Part shown: in pieces, positions 41,915-51,010 of the stretch
Layout of the letters: each line of letters begins with the position of its first letter
Position numbering within the stretch: position 1 is the first letter of the stretch
Origin: CANIGN01 sp964538275
Lineage (GTDB): Bacteria > Bdellovibrionota > UBA2428
Assembly: GCA_964538275.1 (NCBI GenBank)
Contig: CAZIFW010000010.1
Span: forward strand, 1 to 60,119
Length of the DNA: 60,119 nucleotides
Direction: 5' to 3'
Position numbers and translations under genes: made by a program
The notes under the pieces: model-generated
What the model was told of the DNA's origin: nothing
The model's input: only the letters and a program-made list of their open reading frames with translations
Databases searched by the model: none

Positions 41915-42895
41915 TTAGAGCTGACGAAGCTTCTCTTTAATTTGTTTGTAGATTCCTTCAACATCAAGAGCATAAGATTTTAAATTATCATTAGGACTTC
42001 CAGATGCTCCAAATTCTTTCACTCCCACTTTCAAAAGTGGTACTTGAATTTGTCTTTCCACAAGCTCTTCAGCTATCGCAGTCCCTAAACCACCAAATGT
42101 ATAGTGATCCTCCACGCTAACCACTAAGTTAGGCGCGAGATCTTTAATTTTTGTAAAATTCAAATCAGCAATTGGGTTTAACCAAGACGCGTTTACAATA
42201 GAAACTGCGTGCCCATCAGCCTTGAGCAACTCAGCAGCTTTAAAAGTATTTTCCAAAAGCCCACCTGAACTGATCAAGACAACACTTGTTTGTTCAGTAT
42301 GTAGAAAATCCCACATACCTACTGCAGCTTTATCTTTTTTCCATTTAACGGGCTTCAAGTTCTGTCGCGTGAGTCGAAAGTAACAAGGGCCGTCGTGAGT
42401 GAGAGACCACTCCAAAAGTTGGCGAGTATCAGCTTCATCTGCAGGCTGAAGCACAGTCATATTGGGCATTGATCTCATCAATGTGACATCTTCTAATCCC
42501 ATCTGACTGTGTCCATCTTCGCCAATCCCTACCCCAGCATGTGTTCCAATCAAACGCACATTTGTTCCAGTAAACGAAACACTCATTCTTATTTGGTCAT
42601 AGCGGCCAGTTAAGAAACATCCAAAACTCGCAGCAAAAGGAATAAATCCTGCACGAGCCAAACCAGCAGCCGTACCAATCATGTTTGCCTCAGCAATTCC
42701 CATGTTGAAAAATCTCTTAGGGAACTTTTTTGCAAAATGTTGAGTTTGAGTAGACTTAGATAAGTCGGCATCAAGTACAACAATTTTAGAGTTGTTTGCA
42801 CCTGCTTCAGCTAAAAACTCACCAAAAGCTGCTCGACTTGCTTTTGCCTTAACCGTGTTATCAAAATAATTTTCAAAGTTTGAAACAGATGTCAT
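41915..42895 (-). CDS. Transketolase, C-terminal subunit
   Basis: A 326-residue half of a split transketolase: the pyrimidine-binding and C-terminal domains. The glutamate that activates thiamine diphosphate is in FNMGIAEANMIG near residue 62. THAGVGIGEDGHSQMGLEDV and PADEADTRQLL follow. Its ATG overlaps the stop of the N-terminal subunit. The two proteins together do two-carbon transfer in the pentose phosphate pathway. Confidence 0.93.
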   Translation of the reverse strand: MTSVSNFENYFDNTVKAKASRAAFGEFLAEAGANNSKIVVLDADLSKSTQTQHFAKKFPKRFFNMGIAEANMIGTAAGLARAGFIPFAASFGCFLTGRYDQIRMSVSFTGTNVRLIGTHAGVGIGEDGHSQMGLEDVTLMRSMPNMTVLQPADEADTRQLLEWSLTHDGPCYFRLTRQNLKPVKWKKDKAAVGMWDFLHTEQTSVVLISSGGLLENTFKAAELLKADGHAVSIVNASWLNPIADLNFTKIKDLAPNLVVSVEDHYTFGGLGTAIAEELVERQIQVPLLKVGVKEFGASGSPNDNLKSYALDVEGIYKQIKEKLRQL

Positions 42896-43785
42896 TATAC
42901 TTCTCCGATCAACGAACCATTTACGCGCTCTTCAGAGCCATAAATTTCCGTGAGTGCTTTTTTCAATTCTTCTTTGTTGGGTGCTTTACCATGCCAATCA
43001 ACAAGGCCTTCCATACTTTTTACGCCCTTGCCTTTGACAGTGCGAGCTACGATGAATTGCGCTGGAGCATACGGCTTAGTTTCAATTGATTTAAACTTTG
43101 CTTTGAGCGCTTCAATGTCATGGCCATCCATATCCGTAACAGCCAATCCAAAACTTTTTACCTTATCCACTATAGGCTCCAAATTCATAACTTCTTCAGT
43201 GAATCCATCAATCTGAGCTTTGTTAGCGTCTAAAATAAAGATCAAATTACCTGGCAAAAACTTTCCGCAACTCATTAAGCATTCCCAAACCTGACCTTCT
43301 TGAGATTCACCATCACCAAGAACACAATAAACTTTTGGAAGACGTGAAATTTCTCCAGACTCAAACTGCAAACGCAACCCAAGGGCTAGACCTAATGCGA
43401 TTGAAGCACCCTGCCCCAAACTGCCCGTTGACGCCTCCATAAGTGGAAAGCGCAAACGATCTGGGTGACCTTGTAAAAAATGACCAGGCTTACGAAGTCC
43501 TGTTAATTCATGTGCAGGGAAATATCCCATAAAAGAGTAAAGTGCATAGAGCGCAGGCACGCCATGACCTTTGGAAAGAACTAAACGATCGCGCGTAGGA
43601 TCCTCTTGATTTTCGAAGGAGTGTTGAAAATTTCCATCAAAAATTGCAGATAGAATTTCTACAAGTGAAAGAGATCCCCCAGGGTGACCGGACTCAGCTA
43701 AATGGATAGACTCCAAAATAGTTTGTCTGAGAGCCTGCCTCACGGGCGCAGATGAAGGCGTTCCTTTGGGCCATGTAAATTTCAT
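42895..43785 (-). CDS. Transketolase, N-terminal subunit
   Basis: A 296-residue thiamine-diphosphate-binding half. Motifs: ESGHPGGSLSLVEIL, VLSKGHGVPALYALY, TGSLGQGASIALG and the diphosphate-binding GDGESQEGQVWE near 158-169 with NLIFILDANKAQIDG. It is followed with a one-base overlap by the C-terminal subunit, and then the DUF374 gene. Split transketolases are common in many bacteria and archaea. Confidence 0.93.
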   Translation of the reverse strand: MKFTWPKGTPSSAPVRQALRQTILESIHLAESGHPGGSLSLVEILSAIFDGNFQHSFENQEDPTRDRLVLSKGHGVPALYALYSFMGYFPAHELTGLRKPGHFLQGHPDRLRFPLMEASTGSLGQGASIALGLALGLRLQFESGEISRLPKVYCVLGDGESQEGQVWECLMSCGKFLPGNLIFILDANKAQIDGFTEEVMNLEPIVDKVKSFGLAVTDMDGHDIEALKAKFKSIETKPYAPAQFIVARTVKGKGVKSMEGLVDWHGKAPNKEELKKALTEIYGSEERVNGSLIGEV

Positions 43786-43858
43786 GCCTTATTTCTAGGG
43801 CGAATACCTAGAAAGAAGCAAGCTTTATGCTCTGAGACATAAGAAATTCTTAGCGAAA

Positions 43859-45610
43859 CTAGTTTGTTTGCTCTAAGACTTCTTCTACGGTTGTAATGTG
43901 GCCAAGAATCTTCTCTAAGGAGTTTTCTCTCATCCTCTTAAAGCCCGCAGTTTCCATAAGAACTTTGGTAATTTCTTGGTCTGTTTTACCGTCCGAAATA
44001 CAACGTCTAACGGCTTGGTTAGGATTTAATAACTCGAATACCGCTTCACGACCCGAGTAGCCACTTGTGAAACACTTAGGGCAGCCCACTTTTTCGCCTA
44101 CGATAGTTCCTTCGGGTAGAAGATGCTCCCCGTACCATTTGCGCTCATCTGCTGTTACAGGACGCGTTGTCTTACAATGAACACAAAGCTTTTTCACTAG
44201 ACGTTGAGCAATAATTCCCACAATCGCCGCAGCAACTAGGAAAGCGTCGATACCCATATCCATCAAACGATAGATTGCAGCAACTGAGTCGTTCGTGTGC
44301 AGGGTACTGATTACTAAGTGACCTGTAAGAGCGGCACGAATGGCGATATCCGCGGTTTCCTTATCCCTGATCTCACCCACCATCACGACATCTGGATCTT
44401 GGCGTAAGATACTTTTTAAAGCAGCCGCAAATGTAATACCCGCGGCATTGTTAATTTGAACTTGGTTGATACCGTCAATCTGGTACTCGACAGGGTCTTC
44501 GATAGTTGTGATGTTCTTTTTCTTTTTATCTAAAAGGTTCAATACAGAGTAAACCGTTGTCGTTTTACCAGAACCCGTAGGACCTGTTACGAAAATAATT
44601 CCGTACGGTTTGGTGGACATCGTCTTAATATCATCTGCCATAGTTCCAGGCATACCTAAAAGGTCAAGCTTGGCTTTAAGTGCAGATTTATCCAAGATAC
44701 GCATTACGCACTTTTCCCCTCTTACAAGAGGAAGTGTAGAAAGACGTAAGTCAATGGCACGCGCTCCCCAATAGTGACGAAAGCTTCCGTCTTGAGGTTT
44801 TCTTTTTTCCGCAATATCTAAGTTTGCAACAATTTTTAAACGCGTCACAAGAATATTGTAAAGGTCATAAGGAATGGTACTGGCTTGCTGGAGGGTACCG
44901 AAAACGCGATAGCGAACAACTATGTTATCTTCTAAGGGTTCAATGTGAATATCAGAAGCTCTTCTTTCCATGGCTTCGTCAATAATTTCACTTACGAGTG
45001 TTTCAATTGAGAGAGCATCGCTCCGGGTTGTAGCAACGGCCTTTTCAGGCTCTGCTTTTTTGTGTTTTCCAGAAGCCTCATCTTGCTTACGTTCCGCTTC
45101 ATTTACTCGCTGAAGTTTTTTTGCAATAGCCTCAGTTGCACTCGACTCATCTAAATAAGCTTTTTCTAACAAACGTCTTAACTGACTAGAAGGAACGACA
45201 ACGAAATTGACCTCTCCTCCCACTAACTGTCTTACAAAGTTTAACTCAATAAAACGAGTAGGATCATCTATGGCTACAGTTAACTTTCCTTTTTTATCTT
45301 CAATGGGCAAAGCAACATATTTTTTTGCAACTCGTTCAGGAATAAATTTCAAAATTTTCTTATCGAGGTGAATGTTGGAAAGATCCATAAACTGAAGACC
45401 TGCTTGCAACGCCAAAGCATTTGCAAGATCCATTTCAGTCACCATGTTTTCAGTTAATAAAACAGCTCCCAATGGCTCTTGACGAAGGGCAGCTTTTTTT
45501 AAAGCAATCTGCAAATCCAATTCGGGTAATTTGCCCAGACCGACGAGAATCTCGCCAATCTTCATCTTACTCCAATTCTGTTCTTCTTTTTTTTCCGCTA
45601 CGTCACTCAT
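43859..45610 (-). CDS. pilB: Type IV pilus extension ATPase PilB (GspE family)
   Basis: Hexameric ATPase that powers pilin polymerisation at the inner membrane. The 583 residues contain an MshEN-type N-terminal domain (ILVGLGKLPELDL, AVLLTENMVTEMD), the Walker A GPTGSGKTTTVYSVL, the Asp box EDPVEYQIDG, the Walker B RQDPDVVMVGEIRD, the His box TGHLVISTLHTND and the zinc tetra-cysteine CVHC-to-CPKC. It is the last gene of the TPR-pilM-N-O-P-Q-pilB run, 6 bp after pilQ. Confidence 0.94.
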   Translation of the reverse strand: MSDVAEKKEEQNWSKMKIGEILVGLGKLPELDLQIALKKAALRQEPLGAVLLTENMVTEMDLANALALQAGLQFMDLSNIHLDKKILKFIPERVAKKYVALPIEDKKGKLTVAIDDPTRFIELNFVRQLVGGEVNFVVVPSSQLRRLLEKAYLDESSATEAIAKKLQRVNEAERKQDEASGKHKKAEPEKAVATTRSDALSIETLVSEIIDEAMERRASDIHIEPLEDNIVVRYRVFGTLQQASTIPYDLYNILVTRLKIVANLDIAEKRKPQDGSFRHYWGARAIDLRLSTLPLVRGEKCVMRILDKSALKAKLDLLGMPGTMADDIKTMSTKPYGIIFVTGPTGSGKTTTVYSVLNLLDKKKKNITTIEDPVEYQIDGINQVQINNAAGITFAAALKSILRQDPDVVMVGEIRDKETADIAIRAALTGHLVISTLHTNDSVAAIYRLMDMGIDAFLVAAAIVGIIAQRLVKKLCVHCKTTRPVTADERKWYGEHLLPEGTIVGEKVGCPKCFTSGYSGREAVFELLNPNQAVRRCISDGKTDQEITKVLMETAGFKRMRENSLEKILGHITTVEEVLEQTN

Positions 45611-45616
45611 AATCCA

Positions 45617-46948
45617 TTACCTAGTAGAGTTTAATTTGTTTTTTTGATCTTTATCTTCTCTTTCAACATCAAGGTTGATGCTTCTCTCATTGAGAGCTTC
45701 AAGAATAGAGGGAGAAATAAACGCCATTACTTCTTGGCGAGTATCAGATTTACTATTGCTCTTAAACAACCAACCAAAAATGGGAACGTGCATGGCCAAT
45801 GGCACCCCTGCGGATTTATCACTGCTTTGCTTTTTATATAAGCCTGCAATAGCTGCAGTCTGTCCCGTTCTCATAACCATTTCAGATTGTACAGCTGTGC
45901 TAGTTTGACCAGGAATACCGTCAATACGTGTATCGTCGAACTGACTGTTGTTGATATTAATCTTAAGACGTATACGTCCGTCACGTAATACTTTAGGAGT
46001 AACATCAAGCTTAAGCCCTGCAGTTACTGACTGCAAACTTCCAGCAGTTTGACCTTCAGCATCGCCTGTACCAGAACCCACAGTACCAATTTTAATGTTG
46101 ATTGTGTTATCACTGCTTATATTTGCAGCTACGTTATCTGAAGTAATTACCTGAGGACTTGAAATAGTTTTTGCATCACCATTAGACTCACCGGCACTTA
46201 AAGTAGCCGAAAGACCCGTGCTATCTATAATTCCAAATCTGTAACCTAAGTTAAAGTTTGCACCTGTTCCACCATTGGGAGAACCTATATTTCCCTTATC
46301 CACACCAGGCTGACGCGATAAAGCTACACCCAAATCTCTTGAAAAGTTACTGGTTACTTCAACTACACGTGCAGACAATAAAACTTGTGGTGGAGGAACA
46401 TCTACGTCATCTACAATTTGTCTTACAAGTCGCAGCGTTTGTTCATCACCATAAAACACAACTGCTTTATTCTTTTCATCCGCTTCAAGAAATTTAATTT
46501 CTACTCCCGCAATATTTTTGATTTGAGCAATCACACTTGCAGGCTCTTGATAATTCATATTTATTGAACGAAATCTATATCCACTAGCTCGGAGCTCATC
46601 GGGTGTTGCATCTTCAGCACCTTCTTCGAGAGAAGCAATGCCTCTTCCAGCTTTTCCACCACTTGAATTTACAACAATTTCAGTAGGCTTAATCTGAAAA
46701 GTATAGCCATAAAGGTTCTCAATTTTTTTAAGAGTGTCCGCCAAACTTGCTTCTTTAGATCCAAATGATATCAAGGGATTTTCATCTGTATTTAAAACTA
46801 CTTTTTTGCGAGATTGTTTACCAATGGAGTCCATAACATCAGACAAACGTGTTTTGTAAGCTTTGACTTCGATGTTTTGCGCCTCAAGTAGGTTTATAAA
46901 TAAACCTGCACAAAGAACAGTCGTTGTTTTCATTGTTAGGAGTTTCAT
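45617..46948 (-). CDS. pilQ: Type IV pilus secretin (PilQ-type)
   Basis: The outer-membrane channel for the pilus. Signal peptide, then an STN/N0-like domain (LSDVMDSIGKQSRKKVVLNT), an N1 domain (FRSINMNYQEPASVIAQIK) and the secretin barrel with VPLAMHVPIFGWLFKS. At 443 residues it lacks the AMIN peptidoglycan-binding domains of longer PilQ proteins. Its start overlaps the stop of the PilP-like gene by 4 bp. Confidence 0.9.
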   Translation of the reverse strand: MKLLTMKTTTVLCAGLFINLLEAQNIEVKAYKTRLSDVMDSIGKQSRKKVVLNTDENPLISFGSKEASLADTLKKIENLYGYTFQIKPTEIVVNSSGGKAGRGIASLEEGAEDATPDELRASGYRFRSINMNYQEPASVIAQIKNIAGVEIKFLEADEKNKAVVFYGDEQTLRLVRQIVDDVDVPPPQVLLSARVVEVTSNFSRDLGVALSRQPGVDKGNIGSPNGGTGANFNLGYRFGIIDSTGLSATLSAGESNGDAKTISSPQVITSDNVAANISSDNTINIKIGTVGSGTGDAEGQTAGSLQSVTAGLKLDVTPKVLRDGRIRLKININNSQFDDTRIDGIPGQTSTAVQSEMVMRTGQTAAIAGLYKKQSSDKSAGVPLAMHVPIFGWLFKSNSKSDTRQEVMAFISPSILEALNERSINLDVEREDKDQKNKLNSTR

Positions 46949-47346
46949 TTCTCTTCCTCCGCGCTACCCGCAACACTTCGCTTGGGATCATCTAGAACTA
47001 ATTCATAATCAAAAGTACCTTCAGTGATGATTACGTAATTTTGACCTATGATAGAGATGTAACGTGTTTCGTCAATAAATTGCCCTTCTCGAAACTTTTT
47101 ATCGTCAAGAATTGCATATAACGGAATTTCATTTTTAAGAACAATTGATGAAAGTTTTGGCCAAGTAGCTTTAGCAAGTTTTGCTTTTACAAAACCAGGT
47201 GGATTTTTAAATGGATCTCTCATCCAACGAGAAAAAGGGCTTTTTCTAAAATACTCAGTATCAAAATCTACTGGATATTTTGTAGCCTGCTGAGCTACTA
47301 CCTGCTCCACACTTAAAATCAAAAGAAGAAAAAAGAAAGTTTTCAT
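46945..47346 (-). CDS. PilP-like pilus assembly protein
   Basis: A 133-residue exported protein with signal peptide MKTFFFLLLILSVEQVVA. The mature part has the short linker RDPFKNP and a beta-domain (LSSIVLKNEIPLYAILDD then FIDETRYISIIGQNYVII) that match PilP, which links PilNO to PilQ. Its place between pilO and pilQ supports this. It lacks the usual lipobox Cys of many PilP proteins. Confidence 0.75.
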   Translation of the reverse strand: MKTFFFLLLILSVEQVVAQQATKYPVDFDTEYFRKSPFSRWMRDPFKNPPGFVKAKLAKATWPKLSSIVLKNEIPLYAILDDKKFREGQFIDETRYISIIGQNYVIITEGTFDYELVLDDPKRSVAGSAEEEK

Positions 47347-47883
47347 TTAGTTTCTCCCCTTATCAAGGTAGATAGACAAGTTCACTTTAGACATAGCTTT
47401 TTGTAAAAACTCATCTGCCTTTGTTGTTTCAACTCGTTTAAATTCCAAAAATTTATATTTTTCTTCCAAACGCTCAATGAGAGTCGCTAAATCTAAAAAA
47501 GTTGACTCTAGCTCAAGACTTACATCAACAGCGTAGATAGAACTTTCTACAGCCTTTTCATTGGTGGTATAGCTATTCACTCGAACGCCACCCTCTTTAG
47601 CATTAATTTCATTAATGAGCTCAGATAAAAAGCGTGTTGGCTTGTCATTTTGAGCCTGCTCCACTTTTTTATCCATATCTCCCACTTTAATTTTTAAGTC
47701 CGCAATCAAAGTTTGATTGTCTTGAATTTCTTTTTTTACAGTATCTATTTTAGTAGCAGCGGCAACAAGCGCAGCAGCACGTGGTTTATATATTCGAGTA
47801 TGATACATGAACATGCCGGCACCTACGGCCACAAACATGAACACCATCTCACGCGGCTGTCTTTTACTTTTAACCTTAAACAT
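47347..47883 (-). CDS. pilO: PilO-type inner-membrane pilus assembly protein
   Basis: A 178-residue bitopic protein: a membrane helix (about 14-26), a coiled coil (about 35-80, KIDTVKKEIQDNQTLIADL) and a ferredoxin-like periplasmic domain. It pairs with PilN in the alignment complex. Assigned by position between pilN and PilP-like genes and by domain layout. It follows pilN by 11 bp. Confidence 0.82.
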   Translation of the reverse strand: MFKVKSKRQPREMVFMFVAVGAGMFMYHTRIYKPRAAALVAAATKIDTVKKEIQDNQTLIADLKIKVGDMDKKVEQAQNDKPTRFLSELINEINAKEGGVRVNSYTTNEKAVESSIYAVDVSLELESTFLDLATLIERLEEKYKFLEFKRVETTKADEFLQKAMSKVNLSIYLDKGRN

Positions 47884-47894
47884 AAGTCCTCCGC

Positions 47895-48458
47895 TTATCT
47901 CCCCTCACTTGCCAATCCTCGACCTTCAGGAAACACATTCGCTATCGAAAAATCGAATGCATAAAGAGCAGGAGTAAAATCTACAACAGCTTTTGAAGAA
48001 TTTAACTTTACACTTTGATATGTTGTAGAGCGTTCCATTCTACTTAAAAATCTATTTACAGACTTTTGAGAAGGCGCCAAACCTGAGAACTCAACTCCTA
48101 CTGCGCCTGCTGTTGAGTTAATAGTCATTTTTTTAATCCATACGTCAGGTGGAATTATGTAAGTCATCTCTTTCATGAAAGCATTCCACTTACGGCGTTT
48201 AGCCACCAAGGCTTGAGTTGCACTCATATCACGAGTGCTTTCTTTAGCTCTAAGTGTCTCAATCAACTTACGTTGCTCAGCAGCTTCACGATCCAAGCGA
48301 CCAAGTTCCACTTGAGTCTTAGAGTTTTTAGAATTTACGTTTAAAAAAGTTAACGCAATACCCGCAACTCCTATGCAAAGAAAAACTAAAAATATAACAT
48401 CTAAATTAATCGTCATTTTAGGTCTGAGTGTTGGGGGTAAAAGGTTAACGCGTAACAT
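47895..48458 (-). CDS. pilN: PilN inner-membrane pilus assembly protein
   Basis: About 187 residues. The start at 48458 (MLRVNLLPPTLRPK) has GGGAGGG upstream and gives the family's conserved INLLP-type N-terminus, which binds PilM in the cytoplasm. A membrane helix (about 15-40) and a coiled coil follow. The gene overlaps the end of pilM by about 14 bp. Confidence 0.88.
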   Translation of the reverse strand: MLRVNLLPPTLRPKMTINLDVIFLVFLCIGVAGIALTFLNVNSKNSKTQVELGRLDREAAEQRKLIETLRAKESTRDMSATQALVAKRRKWNAFMKEMTYIIPPDVWIKKMTINSTAGAVGVEFSGLAPSQKSVNRFLSRMERSTTYQSVKLNSSKAVVDFTPALYAFDFSIANVFPEGRGLASEGR

Positions 48459-49392
48459 TAGACCCTCCCATATCAATTCCAGAGAGCGCTAAACCAACTG
48501 CAACTGAAGACACAAGATTTAAATTTATTTGCTCTTTTAATTTAGGAGCTATTTCAACATTCTTTAGAGGGTCTACTCTATCAATACTCAAAGGAGTTAG
48601 AGCTGAAACTTTTTCCTGAACAAAGTCTGCTAATTCAGTTTTTCCAAATAACAATACTTTGCGTATAGGAGCAATAATACTTTTCTCTTCAAAACTTGAG
48701 ATAATTTTTCCAATATCTCCCATTTGCTCATCTAAAAATGTTTTTGGATCAAAGACTGTTCCTTCATCAGCGCTGAATGTATCTTTAGGCGCCATACAAA
48801 ATGTCAGCCAAGGTAAACCATTGGTCACAAGAGTAAACCCTACATGCATGGCCCCTATATCTAAGAGCAAATAACTAATTTCTTTTTGCTCCATATAGCC
48901 ATTAAATTCTGCACAATTTAAATTTGCGATAGTTTCTGTCATCGCCTTATCTGGAATTAAATTATAATTAGTTGCCATCATGTGATAACGATTTACATCA
49001 TTAAGACGCGTACAGAATGCAACGTAGTCATTCTCGGCAACTTCTTTAGGGTTTAAACGGAGAACGTCAAAAGCTGCTTCTTCTAAAGGAAATGGAAGCT
49101 TTTGTTCAATTTCTGCTCTAACTGCAATGTCTTTCTCCTTAGGAGGAAGTTTTGGTAACTTGAAAGATATTAAAAGAAAGTTTTTGTCTGGTACTGAAAT
49201 TGTTGCTTTAGAGTTGTTCAACTTCCGTGAATCAAACTCACCAATAATTTTCATAATATCAGTGGTTTTATCCTCACCGACATTTTCTTTTTTATAGCTA
49301 AAATATTCTTGGAGCTGAATAACTTTACCTTTTTTAGCCACGATAGCGCAATCAACACTAGCTGAGCCTAAATCTACGCCTATACTGCTCAT
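48445..49392 (-). CDS. pilM: PilM actin-like pilus assembly ATPase
   Basis: A 315-residue cytoplasmic actin-fold protein that binds the PilN N-terminus. It begins MSSIGVDLGSASVDCAIV, the phosphate-1 loop. Later blocks are YLLLDIGAMHVGFTLV (phosphate-2 loop) and VLLFGKTELADFV. It abuts the TPR gene. Confidence 0.9.
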   Translation of the reverse strand: MSSIGVDLGSASVDCAIVAKKGKVIQLQEYFSYKKENVGEDKTTDIMKIIGEFDSRKLNNSKATISVPDKNFLLISFKLPKLPPKEKDIAVRAEIEQKLPFPLEEAAFDVLRLNPKEVAENDYVAFCTRLNDVNRYHMMATNYNLIPDKAMTETIANLNCAEFNGYMEQKEISYLLLDIGAMHVGFTLVTNGLPWLTFCMAPKDTFSADEGTVFDPKTFLDEQMGDIGKIISSFEEKSIIAPIRKVLLFGKTELADFVQEKVSALTPLSIDRVDPLKNVEIAPKLKEQINLNLVSSVAVGLALSGIDMGGSNVTR

Positions 49393-50051
49393 TACTTATC
49401 TCCTCGTTCAATATACGCAAGAACATCTAACTTCTTTAAACGGTCTTTTATTACGTTCAATGTTGCAGGATCTATCTCACCACTTTCCATGGAACGTCCA
49501 TAGGCAAGTCGCGCGTCTGTGAATCTACCAATTTGTTCAAGAACTCTTCCCTGACTCAACAACACTTTATAGTTTTTGGGTGAAAGCTCTAAAGCTTTTT
49601 CAAATTTTTCTAGAGCTTCTTTGGGACGACCTTTTTCAAACAGTAGCATTCCCATGTTGTTGTGAAGAGTCCATTGCCCTTGGTCTAACTCTATGGCTTC
49701 AGCTAAATGTCTTTCAGCACTTTCTAAGCGTCCTATTTTCTTTTCTGAATAAGAAAGCATTGAGAGTACATAAACGTTTTTGGGAACTTCTTTATAAACT
49801 TCAGAAAGAATTTCTTCTGCACTTTTGTAGAGCTGCTTATCAAGCATAGCTGCAGCTTTATTAATTTTGTTTTCGCGTTCTACATCTAATGGATTGCGAG
49901 TATCTTTAATTTCGATTTTGACTGTTTCTTTTACTGGAGCCTTGAATTTAAAATAGGCAACAGTACCCAACCCAGCTCCCATAACAGCAAAAAACGCTGC
50001 GCTGATATTCGAAATTAATAATGATTCAATATCCCTAAATTTCATTCCCAT
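49392..50051 (-). CDS. Membrane-anchored TPR protein of the pilus operon
   Basis: About 219 residues from the ATG at 50051 (MGMKFRDIESLLI); the earlier TTG at 50093 is unlikely. A membrane helix (about 12-32) is followed by a short linker and three or four tetratricopeptide repeats (AEEILSEVYKEVPKNVYVL, AERHLAEAIELDQGQWTLH, ALEKFEKALELSPKNYKVL). It is first in the pilM-N-O-P-Q-pilB cluster, so it may act like a PilF/PilW or Tgl-type assembly factor; unlike those it is not a lipoprotein. Confidence 0.82.
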   Translation of the reverse strand: MGMKFRDIESLLISNISAAFFAVMGAGLGTVAYFKFKAPVKETVKIEIKDTRNPLDVERENKINKAAAMLDKQLYKSAEEILSEVYKEVPKNVYVLSMLSYSEKKIGRLESAERHLAEAIELDQGQWTLHNNMGMLLFEKGRPKEALEKFEKALELSPKNYKVLLSQGRVLEQIGRFTDARLAYGRSMESGEIDPATLNVIKDRLKKLDVLAYIERGDK

Positions 50052-50194
50052 ACGTCCAACACCCTTATTCGGGTCTCCCTTTCCTTTCGGCAACTTGCGC
50101 CTTGAACTTGAAAAAAGATTGGATAGCTATGTGACCAATCTATTGACGACCGAAGTGGAAAGAATGAAGATTTAATGAAGATAGGAACACGAGC

Positions 50195-51010
50195 ATGTTG
50201 TCAAAAAATAACCCATTAGAAACAGTGTCAGAAATTACAATTGTTCTGCCCTGTTATAATGAAGCACATCGACTTGCTCTTTCTCTGCCAGAATTTTTTG
50301 CTTGGCGAAAAAGCTTTCAAGCATCAAATAATTGTCAGGTTAACGTCTTTTTAGCAAACGATGGTTGCACAGATAACACAGTTTCCCTCGCCAAAGAACT
50401 GGCATCTAACGAAAGTAATTTCGAAATCTGCGGATATGAGCGCAACCAAGGGCGTGGAGCTGCGTTAAAGTTAGCTTTTGGGCTCGCACCCAAAAATTCT
50501 CTTTTCGTTATGTACATGGATTCAGATCTCGCCACGGATCTAAAGCACGTCCAAGAAATCTACGACCTATTCCTAAAACAGCCCCATTCATTACTTATCT
50601 GCGGTAACCGTTATTTTAAAGGGAACAACCTACATAGACCCTTACTTCGAAAAGTTTGGAGCTGGGGCTGGAGAACTTTTGTTTCTACACTTTTTTTACG
50701 TAAATTGCCTGATAGTCAGTGTGGCTTCAAAGCTATAAGTCCTGACCTAATTGAACCTGTTATGATTCCGCTAAAGATAAAAGGCTTTGTTGCGGACATT
50801 GAAATCATACTACGTACGTGGGCAGCAGGTGCTGAAATCAAAAGTATAAATATCAACTGGGTAGAAAAAAAAGGATCCACTATACGCTGGAGCACCGTTT
50901 TTAAAATGCTTTTAGAGCTTAAAGAACTTAAGCTAAACGTTAAAAATTGGTTGAACGAAACCAAAGGAATTCGCAAAGAATTTACAAACAAGAACACTCA
51001 CGCCGCTTAA
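50195..51010 (+). CDS. Family 2 glycosyltransferase, dolichol-phosphate-sugar-synthase-like
   Basis: A 271-residue cytoplasmic or membrane-associated GT2 enzyme. ITIVLPCYNEAHRL, LANDGCTDNT, ERNQGRGAALKLAFG and the metal DxD-type MYMDSDLATD are the family blocks. Members transfer a sugar to a polyprenyl phosphate. Lying between the pilus operon and the pilin genes beside oligosaccharyltransferase-like genes, it may supply the glycan for pilin modification. It ends exactly where the convergent ligase-like gene ends. Confidence 0.85.
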   Translation: MLSKNNPLETVSEITIVLPCYNEAHRLALSLPEFFAWRKSFQASNNCQVNVFLANDGCTDNTVSLAKELASNESNFEICGYERNQGRGAALKLAFGLAPKNSLFVMYMDSDLATDLKHVQEIYDLFLKQPHSLLICGNRYFKGNNLHRPLLRKVWSWGWRTFVSTLFLRKLPDSQCGFKAISPDLIEPVMIPLKIKGFVADIEIILRTWAAGAEIKSININWVEKKGSTIRWSTVFKMLLELKELKLNVKNWLNETKGIRKEFTNKNTHAA